DNA of 12,299 nt from an uncultured Variovorax sp. Its GTDB lineage: Bacteria; Pseudomonadota; Gammaproteobacteria; Burkholderiales; Burkholderiaceae. The stretch spans positions 1 to 12,299 of the forward strand of contig CAMLCW010000138.1 of the NCBI GenBank assembly GCA_946478645.1, written 5' to 3'. The position numbers and the translations under genes were made by a program. The notes beneath the pieces were generated by a model. That model worked only from the letters and a program-made list of their open reading frames with translations. It had not been told where the DNA came from and did not search any database. Below, in pieces: positions 1 to 7,953 of this stretch (its first letter is position 1; every line of letters starts with the position of its first letter).

Positions 1-2
1 CG

Positions 3-758
3 CCGCCCGCGGCCGGCACGCGGCTGCCCGCGCTCTGGCACTGGCTGTATTTCCTGCCGCACCATCGCCAGTCGGAGCTCGGCGACGACGGCCATGCGCG
101 GCGCGGCGGCTTCCTGCCCCCCGTGCCGCTGCCGCGCCGCATGTGGGCCGGTGGGCGGCTCGCTTGGGAGGCGGGCAACCCGCTGTGCGTCGGCGACCGG
201 GTCGAGCGGCAGTCGCGCATCGTCTCGGTCACGCACAAGGCGGGCCGCACGGGCGCGCTGGTGTTCGTGCTCGTGCGCCATGAGATGCACAACGCACGCG
301 GCCTGGCGCTGACCGAGGAGCACGACATCGTCTACCGCGCGGCCGCACAGCCCGGCGAGCCGGCGCCGCCGCCCGTGCCCGCGCCGCAGGACGCCGCCTT
401 CAGCCGCGGCATCGTGCCCGACGACGTGCTGCTGTTCCGCTATTCGGCGCTCACCTTCAACGGCCACCGCATCCACTACGACCGCCGCTACGTGACCGAA
501 GTGGAGGGCTATCCCGGCCTGGTCGTGCACGGCCCGCTGATCGCGACGCTGCTGCTCGACCTGCTGCGCCGCAACCAGCCGGGCGCGCAGATCGCGCGCT
601 TCGAGTTCCGCGCGCTGCGCCCGACCTTCGACACCGCGCCGTTCCGTGTGCACGGCAGGCCGGACACGGCGCAGGCGGACGGCAGGCAGCACTTCGCGCT
701 GTGGGGCGAGGACGCCGACGGCTGGCTCACGATGCAGGCCACCGCGGTGCTCGCATGA
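3..758 (+). CDS. FAS1-like/MaoC double hot-dog acyl-CoA hydratase (mesaconyl-C4-CoA or itaconyl-CoA hydratase type), 5' partial
   Basis: The frame is open from base 3 to the TGA at 756-758, giving 252 visible residues with no start codon; about 30 N-terminal residues of a usual ~280 aa family member lie outside the window. The beginning (LPALWHWLYFLP, then RRGGFLPPVPLPRRMWAGG) is the N-terminal hot-dog signature of the FAS1-like dehydratase / mesaconyl-C4-CoA hydratase family. The second hot-dog carries FNGHRIHYD followed by GLVVHGPL, the active-site helix region of MaoC-like hydratases; in this subfamily Asn stands where classical R-hydratases have Asp. The likely reaction is reversible hydration of a short dicarboxylyl-CoA in the cytoplasm. 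It is followed at once by a CoA-transferase and a CitE-like lyase, which fits itaconyl-CoA hydratase (Ich-like) giving citramalyl-CoA. Family assignment is firm; the substrate is inferred from context. An internal GTG at 123 is not the real start, because the conserved family sequence begins well upstream of it. Confidence 0.85.
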   Translation, partial: PPAAGTRLPALWHWLYFLPHHRQSELGDDGHARRGGFLPPVPLPRRMWAGGRLAWEAGNPLCVGDRVERQSRIVSVTHKAGRTGALVFVLVRHEMHNARGLALTEEHDIVYRAAAQPGEPAPPPVPAPQDAAFSRGIVPDDVLLFRYSALTFNGHRIHYDRRYVTEVEGYPGLVVHGPLIATLLLDLLRRNQPGAQIARFEFRALRPTFDTAPFRVHGRPDTAQADGRQHFALWGEDADGWLTMQATAVLA

Positions 759-778
759 CAACACGGAGAAACCAGCCC

Positions 779-1960
779 ATGACAAGACCGCTCGACGGCA
801 TCACCGTCGTCTCGCTCGAGCACGCCATCGCGGCGCCGTTCTGCACCCGCCAGCTCGCCGACCTCGGCGCGCGCGTCATCAAGGTCGAGCGCCCGGGCGC
901 CGGCGACTTCGCGCGGGCCTACGACGCGCGCGTGGCGGGCCAGGCCTCGCATTTCGTCTGGGTCAACCGCTCGAAGGAGAGCGTCACGCTCGACCTCAAG
1001 CGGCCCGCCGCGCTCGCGGTGCTGCAGGAACTGGTCGCGGGTGCCGACGTGCTGGTGCAGAACCTCGCGCCCGGCGCGGCCGCGCGCATGGGCCTGGGCG
1101 CAGAGGCGCTGCGGGCACGCCATCCGCGGCTCATCGTCTGCGACATTTCGGGCTATGGCGACGACGGGCCGTACCGCGACAAGAAGGCCTACGACCTGCT
1201 GATCCAGAGCGAGGCGGGCTTTCTCTCGGTCACCGGCACGCCCGACGATCCGTGCAAATCGGGCAATTCGATCGCCGACATCGCGGCCGGCATGTACGCC
1301 TACACCGGCATCCTCGCGGCGCTCCTGCAGCGCGGCCGGACCGGCGAGGGCTCGCACATCGACGTGTCGATGCTCGAGGCGCTGGCCGAGTGGATGGGCT
1401 ATCCGATGTACTACGCCTACGAAGGCGCGCCGCCGCCGCCGCGCAGTGCCGCCGCCCACGCCACCATCTATCCCTACGGACCGTTCCCGGCCGGCGACGG
1501 CGGCACGGTGATGCTGGGGCTGCAGAACGAGCGCGAGTGGCGCCTGTTCTGCGAGAAGGTGCTGCTGCAGCCGGCGCTCGCGGCCGACCCGCGCTTCGAC
1601 AGCAATGCGCGGCGCAACGAGCACCGCGAGGCGCTGCGCGCGATCATCGTGGCGGTGTTCGGCGCGCTCGGCACCGCGCAGGTGCTGGAGCGGCTCGACG
1701 CCGCGCAGATCGCCAATGCGCGCATGAACGACATGGCCGGCCTCTGGGCCCATCCGCAGCTGCGGGCGCGCGAGCGCTGGCGGCAGGTGGACTCGCCGGC
1801 CGGCGAGATCCCGGCGCTGTTGCCGGCGGGGCGGCAGAGCGCCTTCGACTACCGCATGGACCCGATTCCGGCCGTGGGCCAGCACACCGATTCGATCCTG
1901 CGCAGCCTGGGCCGCAGCGAGGCCGAGATCACGGCGCTGCGCGAGGCGGGCGCGGTGTGA
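779..1960 (+). CDS. Class III (CaiB/BaiF family) CoA-transferase, possibly succinyl-CoA:itaconate CoA-transferase type
   Basis: This 393-aa protein has the full family III CoA-transferase layout. The N-terminus MTRPLDGITVVSLEH is followed by DLGARVIKVERPGAGDFAR (CoA-binding loop), then NRSKESVTLDL, DVLVQNLAPG, DISGYGDDGPY and SVTGTPDD. Asp167 in the IADIAAGMYA segment aligns with the catalytic Asp169 of formyl-CoA transferase. Enzymes of this family move CoA from a donor such as succinyl-CoA to a carboxylic acid in the cytoplasm. The chosen ATG at 779 has GGAG at 765-768 in good spacing. An in-frame ATG at 755 overlaps the preceding stop (ATGA) and would add eight residues, so translational coupling is possible. 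The stop is two bases from the next start, so this is an operon. With the flanking hydratase and CitE-like lyase it would be the activating enzyme of an itaconate/mesaconate-type pathway. The family is certain; the acid substrate is not. Confidence 0.9.
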   Translation: MTRPLDGITVVSLEHAIAAPFCTRQLADLGARVIKVERPGAGDFARAYDARVAGQASHFVWVNRSKESVTLDLKRPAALAVLQELVAGADVLVQNLAPGAAARMGLGAEALRARHPRLIVCDISGYGDDGPYRDKKAYDLLIQSEAGFLSVTGTPDDPCKSGNSIADIAAGMYAYTGILAALLQRGRTGEGSHIDVSMLEALAEWMGYPMYYAYEGAPPPPRSAAAHATIYPYGPFPAGDGGTVMLGLQNEREWRLFCEKVLLQPALAADPRFDSNARRNEHREALRAIIVAVFGALGTAQVLERLDAAQIANARMNDMAGLWAHPQLRARERWRQVDSPAGEIPALLPAGRQSAFDYRMDPIPAVGQHTDSILRSLGRSEAEITALREAGAV

Positions 1961-1962
1961 CC

Positions 1963-2814
1963 ATGAACATGGCGCCGCTCGCACTGGCGCGCACCTTCCT
2001 CTTCGTGCCGGCCGACCGGCCCGAGCGCCATGCGCGCGCGCTGGCCACGGGTGCGGACGCGGTGATCGTCGACCTGGAGGACGCGGTCGCGCCCGCGCGA
2101 AAGGCCGCGGCAGGCGAGGCGCTCGCGGCGTCGTTCGCGGCGCTGGACGGTGCGCGCCGGCAGCGCCTGCTGGTGCGCATCAACGCGGCCGGCACGCCGT
2201 GGCATGAAGCCGATTGCACGGCCGCGGCCGGGTGGGCCGCACAGGAGCTGATCGCGGGCGTCGTGCTGCCCAAGGCCGAGCATGCGGGCGATCTCGCGCG
2301 CATCGCCAAGGCGCTCGGCCCGGCCTGCGTGCTGGTGCCGCTGGTCGAATCGGCCGCGGGGCTCGCAGCGGCCGACGCACTCGCCGCCGCGCCGCGGGTG
2401 CTGCGGCTGGCCTTCGGCCATCTCGATTTCCAGGCCGACCTGGGCCTCGCCTGCGAGGCCGACGAGGCCGAGCTCGTGCCGGTGCGGCTGGCGCTGCTGA
2501 TGGCCTCGCGCCGTGCCGGGCTGGCCGCGCCGATCGACGGCGTCACGGCCGATTGGCGCGACGCGGCACGGCTGGCCGCGGACACCGCACGCGCCCGGCG
2601 CGGCGGCTTCGGCGCCAAGTTCTGCATCCACCCCGACCAGATCGCGCCGGTGCATGCGGGGCTCGGCCCGCGCACCGACGAGCTGGCCTGGGCACGCCGC
2701 GTGACCGAGGCCGTGCGTGCCGCGGGCGGCGGCGTCGCAAGCCTCGACGGCCGCATGGTCGACGCGCCGGTGCTGCGCCTGGCCGAGCGGCTGCTTGCAA
2801 CGGCACGCGCCTGA
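1963..2814 (+). CDS. CitE-like (HpcH/HpaI superfamily) CoA-ester lyase, possibly citramalyl-CoA lyase
   Basis: A 283-aa TIM-barrel lyase of the CitE group. Visible signatures are FLFVPADRPERHARAL near the N-terminus, GADAVIVDLEDAVAPARK (residues 30-47), VRIN (71-74, the substrate-contacting Arg), GVVLPKAE (99-106), PLVESAAGL (126-134, likely Mg ligand Glu129), LAFGHLDFQADLG (149-161, likely Mg ligand Asp155) and FGAKFCIHPDQI (216-227). The family cleaves or forms C-C bonds in 3-hydroxyacyl-CoA-type esters such as citramalyl-CoA, malyl-CoA or citryl-CoA. Here citramalyl-CoA to acetyl-CoA plus pyruvate would complete the route begun by the two upstream enzymes. ATG at 1963 lies two bases after the CoA-transferase stop; ATG at 1969 is a possible alternative. 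HL replaces the ED often seen before the metal-binding region, but the Asp itself is kept. Family assignment is strong; the substrate is inferred. Confidence 0.87.
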   Translation: MNMAPLALARTFLFVPADRPERHARALATGADAVIVDLEDAVAPARKAAAGEALAASFAALDGARRQRLLVRINAAGTPWHEADCTAAAGWAAQELIAGVVLPKAEHAGDLARIAKALGPACVLVPLVESAAGLAAADALAAAPRVLRLAFGHLDFQADLGLACEADEAELVPVRLALLMASRRAGLAAPIDGVTADWRDAARLAADTARARRGGFGAKFCIHPDQIAPVHAGLGPRTDELAWARRVTEAVRAAGGGVASLDGRMVDAPVLRLAERLLATARA

Positions 2815-2850
2815 ACCCTCACCCCACCCCAAAGAAGGAGACAACCCGCC

Positions 2851-3861
2851 ATGACCCCGATGAAAACCACCTGCAACTTCAAGGCCGTGATCGCCGCTTC
2901 GGCGAGCGCCTGCGTGCTCGCCATTTCCGCGGCGCCCGCGTTCGCCCAGCCCGCCTGGCCCGAGAAGCCCGTCACGCTGGTCGTGCCGTACTCGGCCGGC
3001 GGACCGACCGACGTGGTGGCGCGCATGCTCGCGATCCCGATGGGCAAGTCGCTCGGACAGACCGTGGTGGTCGAGAACACGGTCGGCGCCGGCGGCACGA
3101 TCGCGCCGGCGCGCGTGGCCAAGGCCGCGCCCAACGGCTACACCGTCCTGATCCACCACATGGGCATGGCCACCGCGCCCGCGCTCTACAAGAAGCTCCC
3201 GTACGACCCGCTGAAGGATTTCGAATACGTGGGCCAGGTGATGGACGTGCCGATGACGCTGCTGTCGCGCAAGGACTTCCCGGCCCGCAATTTCCAGGAG
3301 CTGCTGGCCTACGTGAAGGCCAACAAGGACAAGGTCACGCTGGCCAATGCCGGCATCGGTGCGGTCTCGCAGCTGTGCGGCATGTTGTTCGCGCACCAGG
3401 TCGGCGTGCAGCTGACCACCGTGCCCTACAAGGGGGCGGGCCCGGCGCTCAACGACGTGATGGGCGGACAGGTCGACCTGCTGTGCGACCAGACCACGCA
3501 GACCGCGCCGGTCATCAAGGACGGCCAGCGCGTGAAGGTGTTCGGCGTGACCACGCCGCAGCGCCTGTCGAGCATGCCGAACATTCCCACGCTCGACGAA
3601 CAGGGCCTGAAGGGCTTCGACGTGAAGGTGTGGCACGGCGTCTATGCGCCCAAGGGCACGCCGCCGGCCGTGATCGAAAAGCTCAACACGGCGCTGCGCG
3701 CTGCGCTGCAGGACGAGACGGTCCGGCATCGCTTCGCCGAGCTCAGCACCGAAGCCGTGCCGATGGACAAGGTCACGCCGGAATCCCTGCGCACCCACCT
3801 GGCGGCCGAGACCGAGAAATGGGGCAAGGTGATCCGCGCGGCGGGGGTGCAGGCCGACTGA
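2851..3861 (+). CDS. Bug-family tripartite tricarboxylate transporter (TctC-like) periplasmic binding protein
   Basis: A 336-aa exported solute-binding protein. Residues 1-32 form a Sec signal peptide: a Lys near the start, a hydrophobic stretch, and a probable AFA|QP cleavage site. The mature protein opens with the Bug hallmark WPEKPVTLVVPYSAGGPTDV, followed by VVVENTVGAGGTIA (first ligand-binding loop), then PNGYTVLI, LPYDPLKDFEYV, VPYKGAGPALNDVMGGQVDL (second domain) and WHGVYAPKGTPPAVIEKLN. Bug proteins bind carboxylates or other small organic ligands in the periplasm and usually serve TctA/TctB permeases. No permease gene lies next to it, as is usual for the many orphan Bug genes of this family. 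AAGGAG at 2835-2840 sets the ATG at 2851, and the gap to the lyase gene is only 36 bp, so it is probably the last gene of the catabolic operon. The ligand is unknown; a C5 dicarboxylate would fit the context. Confidence 0.92.
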   Translation: MTPMKTTCNFKAVIAASASACVLAISAAPAFAQPAWPEKPVTLVVPYSAGGPTDVVARMLAIPMGKSLGQTVVVENTVGAGGTIAPARVAKAAPNGYTVLIHHMGMATAPALYKKLPYDPLKDFEYVGQVMDVPMTLLSRKDFPARNFQELLAYVKANKDKVTLANAGIGAVSQLCGMLFAHQVGVQLTTVPYKGAGPALNDVMGGQVDLLCDQTTQTAPVIKDGQRVKVFGVTTPQRLSSMPNIPTLDEQGLKGFDVKVWHGVYAPKGTPPAVIEKLNTALRAALQDETVRHRFAELSTEAVPMDKVTPESLRTHLAAETEKWGKVIRAAGVQAD

Positions 3862-4046
3862 TTTCCGTGCGCACGGCGGGTTATGCATGAAACGGCAGCA
3901 GTCATGCCATATCGTTGCAGCCGCGGCGCGCCGTGACAGCTGGTTGCAAGCCTGGCTCAGTGTTTTCCTCAGAGTTGGGTGGCTTGAAACTCGCTAGAGT
4001 GAAGGCGGCCGTTCAGGCTTTTGCTTCGCACACACAAGGAAATCTC

Positions 4047-4784
4047 ATGAGCAAGAAAGTTGCATATGTCACCGGAGGCATGGGTGGCATCGGAACAGCC
4101 ATCTGCCAGCGGCTCCACAAGGACGGCTTCACTGTCGTCGCAGGCTGCGGCCCCACACGCGACCACGCCAAGTGGCTGGCCGAGCAGAAAGCGCTCGGCT
4201 TCGAGTTCCATGCATCGGTCGGCAACGTCGGCGACTGGCAGTCCACGGTCGAGGCCTTCTCGGCCGCCAAGGCCGCGCACGGCCCGATCGACGTGCTGGT
4301 CAACAACGCGGGCATCACGCGCGACCGCATGTTCCTCAAGATGACGCCCGAAGACTGGAGCGCGGTGATCGAAACCAACCTCAACAGCATGTTCAACGTC
4401 ACCAAGCAGGTGGTGGGCGACATGGTCGAGAAGGGCTGGGGCCGCATCATCAACATCAGCTCGGTCAACGGCGCCAAGGGCCAGGCGGGCCAGACCAACT
4501 ATTCGGCCGCCAAGGCCGGCATGCACGGCTTCACGATGGCGCTGGCGCAGGAACTCGCGAGCAAGGGCGTCACCGTCAACACCGTGAGCCCGGGCTACAT
4601 CGGCACCGACATGGTCAAGGCCATCCGCCAGGAAGTGCTCGACAAGATCGTCGCGACGATTCCCGTCAAGCGCCTGGGCGAACCGAGCGAGATCGCTTCC
4701 ATCATCTCGTGGCTCGCCACCGACGAAGGCGGCTATTCGACGGGGGCCGACTTCTCGGTCAACGGCGGCCTGCACATGCACTGA
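4047..4784 (+). CDS. phaB: Acetoacetyl-CoA reductase (NADPH-dependent), PhaB
   Basis: A 245-aa short-chain dehydrogenase that follows the known PhaB of Cupriavidus necator closely along its whole length. It carries [19 protein letters not shown] (NADP-binding glycine motif at 10-16), [15 protein letters not shown] (86-93), [10 protein letters not shown] with Ser138, the catalytic YSAAK (Tyr152, Lys156), [16 protein letters not shown] and the C-terminus VNGGLHMH. It reduces acetoacetyl-CoA to (R)-3-hydroxybutyryl-CoA, the monomer for polyhydroxybutyrate. The start at 4047 is set by AAGGA at 4036-4040 and by alignment to the family; the frame is open further upstream but without family sequence. 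No phaC or phaA lies beside it. The upstream gap (3862-4046, 185 bp) should hold its promoter, but I could not pick a convincing -35/-10 pair. A strong terminator follows at 4809-4834. Confidence 0.96.
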   Translation: MSKKVAYVTGGMGGIGTAICQRLHKDGFTVVAGCGPTRDHAKWLAEQKALGFEFHASVGNVGDWQSTVEAFSAAKAAHGPIDVLVNNAGITRDRMFLKMTPEDWSAVIETNLNSMFNVTKQVVGDMVEKGWGRIINISSVNGAKGQAGQTNYSAAKAGMHGFTMALAQELASKGVTVNTVSPGYIGTDMVKAIRQEVLDKIVATIPVKRLGEPSEIASIISWLATDEGGYSTGADFSVNGGLHMH

Positions 4785-4808
4785 CGGTGCCGGCTGGCAT
4801 CAAGCCAC

Positions 4809-4834
4809 AAAAACCCGCTTCGGCGGGTTTTTTT
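4809..4834 (+). terminator. Rho-independent terminator after phaB
   Basis: AAAAACCCGC at 4809-4818, a TTCG tetraloop at 4819-4822, and the complement GCGGGTTTTT from 4823 form a 10-bp perfect stem; the T-run continues to 4834. It lies 24 bp after the phaB stop. It also ends only 29 bp before the dctA start. Confidence 0.93.
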
Positions 4835-4863
4835 CGTTAGTCCCGCAGAGACAGCAAGAACTT

Positions 4864-6195
4864 ATGGCTGACACGACCCCTGCGCAGCGCCGCAAGCCCG
4901 CGCTCTACCGTTCGCTCTACGTCCAGGTGATCGCCGCGGTGATCATCGGCGTGCTGCTCGGGCATTTCTTCCCGGCGCTCGGCGAGGCGATGAAACCGCT
5001 GGGCGACGGCTTCATCAAGCTCGTCAAGATGATCATCGCGCCGATCATCTTCTGCACCGTGGTGGTCGGCATCGCGGGCATGGAGGACATGAAGAAGGTG
5101 GGGCGGACCGGCGGGCTCGCGCTGCTGTACTTCGAGGTTGTGAGCACCATCGCGCTGGTGTTCGGGCTCTTGATGTCCGACCTGCTGCGCCCGGGCACGG
5201 GCATGAACATCGACCCGGCCACGCTCGATGCCGCCGCGGTCGCCTCGGTGGCGGGACCGGAGAGGATGACGGGGCCGGTCGACTTCCTGCTCGACGTGAT
5301 CCCGACCACGGTGGTCGATGCCTTCGCCAAGGGCGAGATCCTGCAAGTGCTGCTGATCGCGCTGCTGTTCGGCTTTGCGCTGCACCGCTTCGGCGGCCGC
5401 GGCACGCTGGTGTTCGACGTGATCGAGAAGGGCTCGCAGGTGCTGTTCGGCATCGTCGACTACATCATGAAGTTGGCGCCGGTCGGCGTCTTCGGGGCCA
5501 TGGCCTTCACCATCGGCAAGTACGGCACCGACAGCCTGTTCTCGCTCGGCAAGCTCATCGGCACCTTCTACCTGGCCTGCCTGCTGTTCATTTTCGTGGT
5601 GCTGGGGCTCATTGCGCGGCTGCACGGCTTCGGCATCTGGAAGTTCATCCGCTACATCCGCGAAGAGCTGCTGATCGTGCTCGGCACCTCGTCGTCCGAG
5701 ACGGTGCTGCCGCGCATGGTGAAGAAGATGGAGAAGCTCGGCGCCAGCAAGGCCTCGGTGGGGCTCGTGCTGCCGGCCGGCTATTCGTTCAACCTCGACG
5801 GCACCTCGATCTACCTGACGATGGCGGCGGTGTTCATCGCGCAGGCCACCAACGCGCCGCTGTCGCTCGGCCAGGAGATGACGCTGCTGGCCGTGCTGCT
5901 CGTCACCTCGAAGGCCGCGGCCGGCGTGACCGGCAGCGGCTTCATCGTGCTCGCGGCGACGCTGTCGGTGGTGGGCGACGTGCCGGTGGCGGGGCTGGCG
6001 CTGATCCTCGGCATCGACCGCTTCATGTCGGAGGCGCGCGCCCTGACCAACCTGATCGGCAACGGCGTTGCCACGCTGGTGGTGGCGCGCTGGACCAACG
6101 AGCTCGACACCGAGCGGCTCGAGGCCGAACTGCAGCGCGACCGCGTCGCCTCCTTGGCACCCGAGCCGATGGACGCCGGCCGCATCGCCCCATAA
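4864..6195 (+). CDS. dctA: C4-dicarboxylate transporter DctA (DAACS family)
   Basis: A 443-aa inner-membrane symporter of the glutamate/dicarboxylate family. It begins with a short basic N-terminus, then [20 protein letters not shown] (first membrane segment), [16 protein letters not shown] (about 52-67), the serine-rich re-entrant loop [12 protein letters not shown] (274-285), [14 protein letters not shown] (306-319, ion/substrate site), and [16 protein letters not shown] (385-400), the DctA signature in the last helix. The length matches DctA (about 430-450 aa). It would import succinate, fumarate and malate with protons or sodium. The ribosome-binding site is weak (AGCAAGAA before ATG 4864). 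The phaB terminator sits just upstream, leaving little room for a separate promoter and leader. Known DctA genes are often under DctB/DctD-type control, but no such genes are in the window. An antisense open frame over the whole gene is a high-GC shadow. Confidence 0.95.
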   Translation: MADTTPAQRRKPALYRSLYVQVIAAVIIGVLLGHFFPALGEAMKPLGDGFIKLVKMIIAPIIFCTVVVGIAGMEDMKKVGRTGGLALLYFEVVSTIALVFGLLMSDLLRPGTGMNIDPATLDAAAVASVAGPERMTGPVDFLLDVIPTTVVDAFAKGEILQVLLIALLFGFALHRFGGRGTLVFDVIEKGSQVLFGIVDYIMKLAPVGVFGAMAFTIGKYGTDSLFSLGKLIGTFYLACLLFIFVVLGLIARLHGFGIWKFIRYIREELLIVLGTSSSETVLPRMVKKMEKLGASKASVGLVLPAGYSFNLDGTSIYLTMAAVFIAQATNAPLSLGQEMTLLAVLLVTSKAAAGVTGSGFIVLAATLSVVGDVPVAGLALILGIDRFMSEARALTNLIGNGVATLVVARWTNELDTERLEAELQRDRVASLAPEPMDAGRIAP

Positions 6196-6247
6196 AGCGA
6201 AAGCCCCGGCGCGGCGGGGCGGAGCCCGCGCTGTGCACAATCGCCGG

Positions 6248-7947
6248 ATGCCCCACAGCGTCTCCCTGATCAGCACCATCTCCGCCGGCCTCGGGCTCGC
6301 GCTCGTCCTGGGTTTCATCGCGGCGCGGCTGCGCCTGCCGGCGCTCGTGGGCTATCTGCTCGCGGGCGTGATCATCGGGCCCTTCACGCCGGGCTTCGTG
6401 GCCGACGGCGCCATCGCGGCACAGCTGGCCGAGATCGGCGTGATGCTGCTGATGTTCGGCGTGGGCCTTCATTTCTCGCTCGACGACCTGCTCGCGGTGC
6501 GCCGCATCGCGCTGCCCGGCGCGCTGGCGCAGATCACGGTGGCCACGCTGCTCGGCGGCGCGCTCGCGCTCTGGTGGGCTGGTCGTGGGGCGCGGCGCTG
6601 GTCTTCGGACTGTCGTTGTCGGTGGCGAGCACCGTGGTGCTGCTGCGCGCGCTCGAGAGCCTGGGCATCCTCGACTCGTTCACCGGCCGCATCGCGGTGG
6701 GATGGCTCGTGGTCGAGGACCTCGCCATGGTGCTGGTGCTGGTGCTGCTGCCGCCGCTCGCGGGCGTGCTGGGCGGCCAGGCCGGCGGCGGCCCGGCCGA
6801 TCCGCTCTGGCAGACGCTGGGCCTCACGCTGCTGCAGGTGGGCGGCTTCGTCGCGCTGATGCTGGTCGTGGGGCGGCGGGTGTTCCCGTGGATACTCTGG
6901 CAGGTCACGCGCACCGGTTCGCGCGAGCTGTTCACGCTGTGCGTGATCGCCGCCGCGGTCAGCATCGCGTTCGCCTCGGCGGCGTTGTTCGGCGTGTCGT
7001 TCGCGCTCGGCGCCTTCTTTGCGGGCATGGTGATGCGCGAATCCGAGTTCAGCCACCGCGCGGCGCAGGAATCGCTGCCGCTGCGCGACGCCTTCGCGGT
7101 GCTGTTCTTCGTCTCGGTGGGCATGCTGTTCGATCCGTGGGTGATCCTCGAGCGGCCGCTGCAGGTGCTCGCCGTGGTGGGCGTGATCGTGATCGGCAAG
7201 TCGCTCGCCGCCTGCGCCCTGGTGCTCGCGATGCGCTATCCGCTCGGCACCGCGCTCACCGTCAGCGCGAGCCTGGCGCAGATCGGCGAGTTCTCGTTCA
7301 TCCTCGCGGGGCTGGGCTTCTCGCTCGGCCTGTTGCCGACCGAGGGGCAGAGCCTGATCCTGGCGGGCGCGCTGATCTCGATCGCCACCAATCCGCTCTG
7401 GTTCACCCTGATCGCCCCGCTGCAGGAGTGGCTGCACAAGCGCTTTGCACTGGTGCGCGGGCTCGAGGCGCGCGACCATCCGCTGGCCGAACTGCCGATG
7501 AGCACCGAGGCGCGGTTCCTCTCGCGGCAGGTCGTGCTCGTGGGCTACGGCCGCGTCGGCCGGCGCATTGCGGCCGAGCTCGCGGCGCACGACATTCCCT
7601 ACGTGGTGGCCGAGCAGAACCGCGAGCTCGTGGGCCAGTTGCGCGAGGCCGGCGTGGCGGCCGTCTGGGGCGACGCGGCCGATCCCGCGGTGCTGATCCA
7701 GGCGCATGTGGCCCGCGCGCGCGTGCTCGTGGTGGCCGTGGCCGACGCGATGAACGTGCGCCAGATGATGGAGACGGCGCGCACGCTGAACCCCGCCATC
7801 GAGACCGTCGTGCGCAGCCACAACGAGGAAGAGGCGCGGCTGCTCACGCAGGAAACGTCCGCCACGGTGTTCCTCGGCGAGCACGAACTCGCACAGGCCA
7901 TGGCGCGCGACGTGGTGCAGCGCGCGGCCGAGCCGCAGGCGGCGTGA
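6248..7947 (+). pseudogene. YbaL/KefB-type CPA2 cation:proton antiporter with TrkA-N domain, interrupted by a -1 frameshift
   Basis: The start at 6248 gives an N-terminal Na+/H+ exchanger domain (LVGYLLAGVIIGPFTPGFVA, LMFGVGLHFSLDDL) that reads correctly through residue 110 (ALALWW, ending at 6577). The reading then jumps one frame: the continuation GWSWGAALVFGLSLSVASTV is encoded in the frame open from 6574 to the TGA at 7945-7947. Adding one G to the GGG at 6576-6578 would restore a single 566-aa protein, close to E. coli YbaL (about 558 aa). Later motifs are intact: SFALGAFFAGMV, ESEFSHRAA, LPLRDAFAVLFFVSVGMLFDP, SLAQIGEFSFILAGLG, and the Rossmann GYGRVG at 7543-7560. Coding quality is kept on both sides, so a sequencing error or very recent mutation is more likely than an old pseudogene. 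The family exports K+ or Na+ in exchange for H+. The alternative reading as two separate proteins is unlikely, because the second part lacks a credible start. Confidence 0.85.
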
Positions 7948-7953
7948 GCCGCT

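Noticed and set aside
509..1984. Minus-strand open frame of 491 codons across the hydratase and CoA-transferase genes
   Set aside because: It lies antisense to two well-recognised proteins, its translation is Arg/Ala/His-rich with no family motif, and such frames are a by-product of high GC content.
646..2814. A continuous 722-codon + frame that would fuse the CoA-transferase region to the CitE-like lyase
   Set aside because: Only the part from 1963 encodes recognisable protein; the upstream part is an arginine-rich shadow of the CoA-transferase gene.
3865..3876. Perfect 12-bp palindrome CCGTGCGCACGG just after the Bug gene
   Set aside because: There is no loop and no T-run, so it is not a terminator; it is short and plausible by chance at this GC content.
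3983..4000. CTTGAAA before phaB as a heat-shock sigma32 -35, or TAGAGT as a -10
   Set aside because: No CCCCAT-type -10 follows at the right distance, and TAGAGT has no -35 at 16-18 bp.
3915..4046. N-terminal extension of PhaB from an upstream start
   Set aside because: The extra residues have no family similarity, and the ATG at 4047 has its own AAGGA and matches known PhaB starts.
6203..6220. Hairpin GCCCCG/CGGGGC after dctA
   Set aside because: Only six base pairs and no T-run follow, so a terminator call is not supported; a weak stem is possible.
4837..6318. Minus-strand open frame of 493 codons over dctA
   Set aside because: Antisense to a certain gene; composition (His/Arg/Asp/Glu-rich) is typical of shadow translation.
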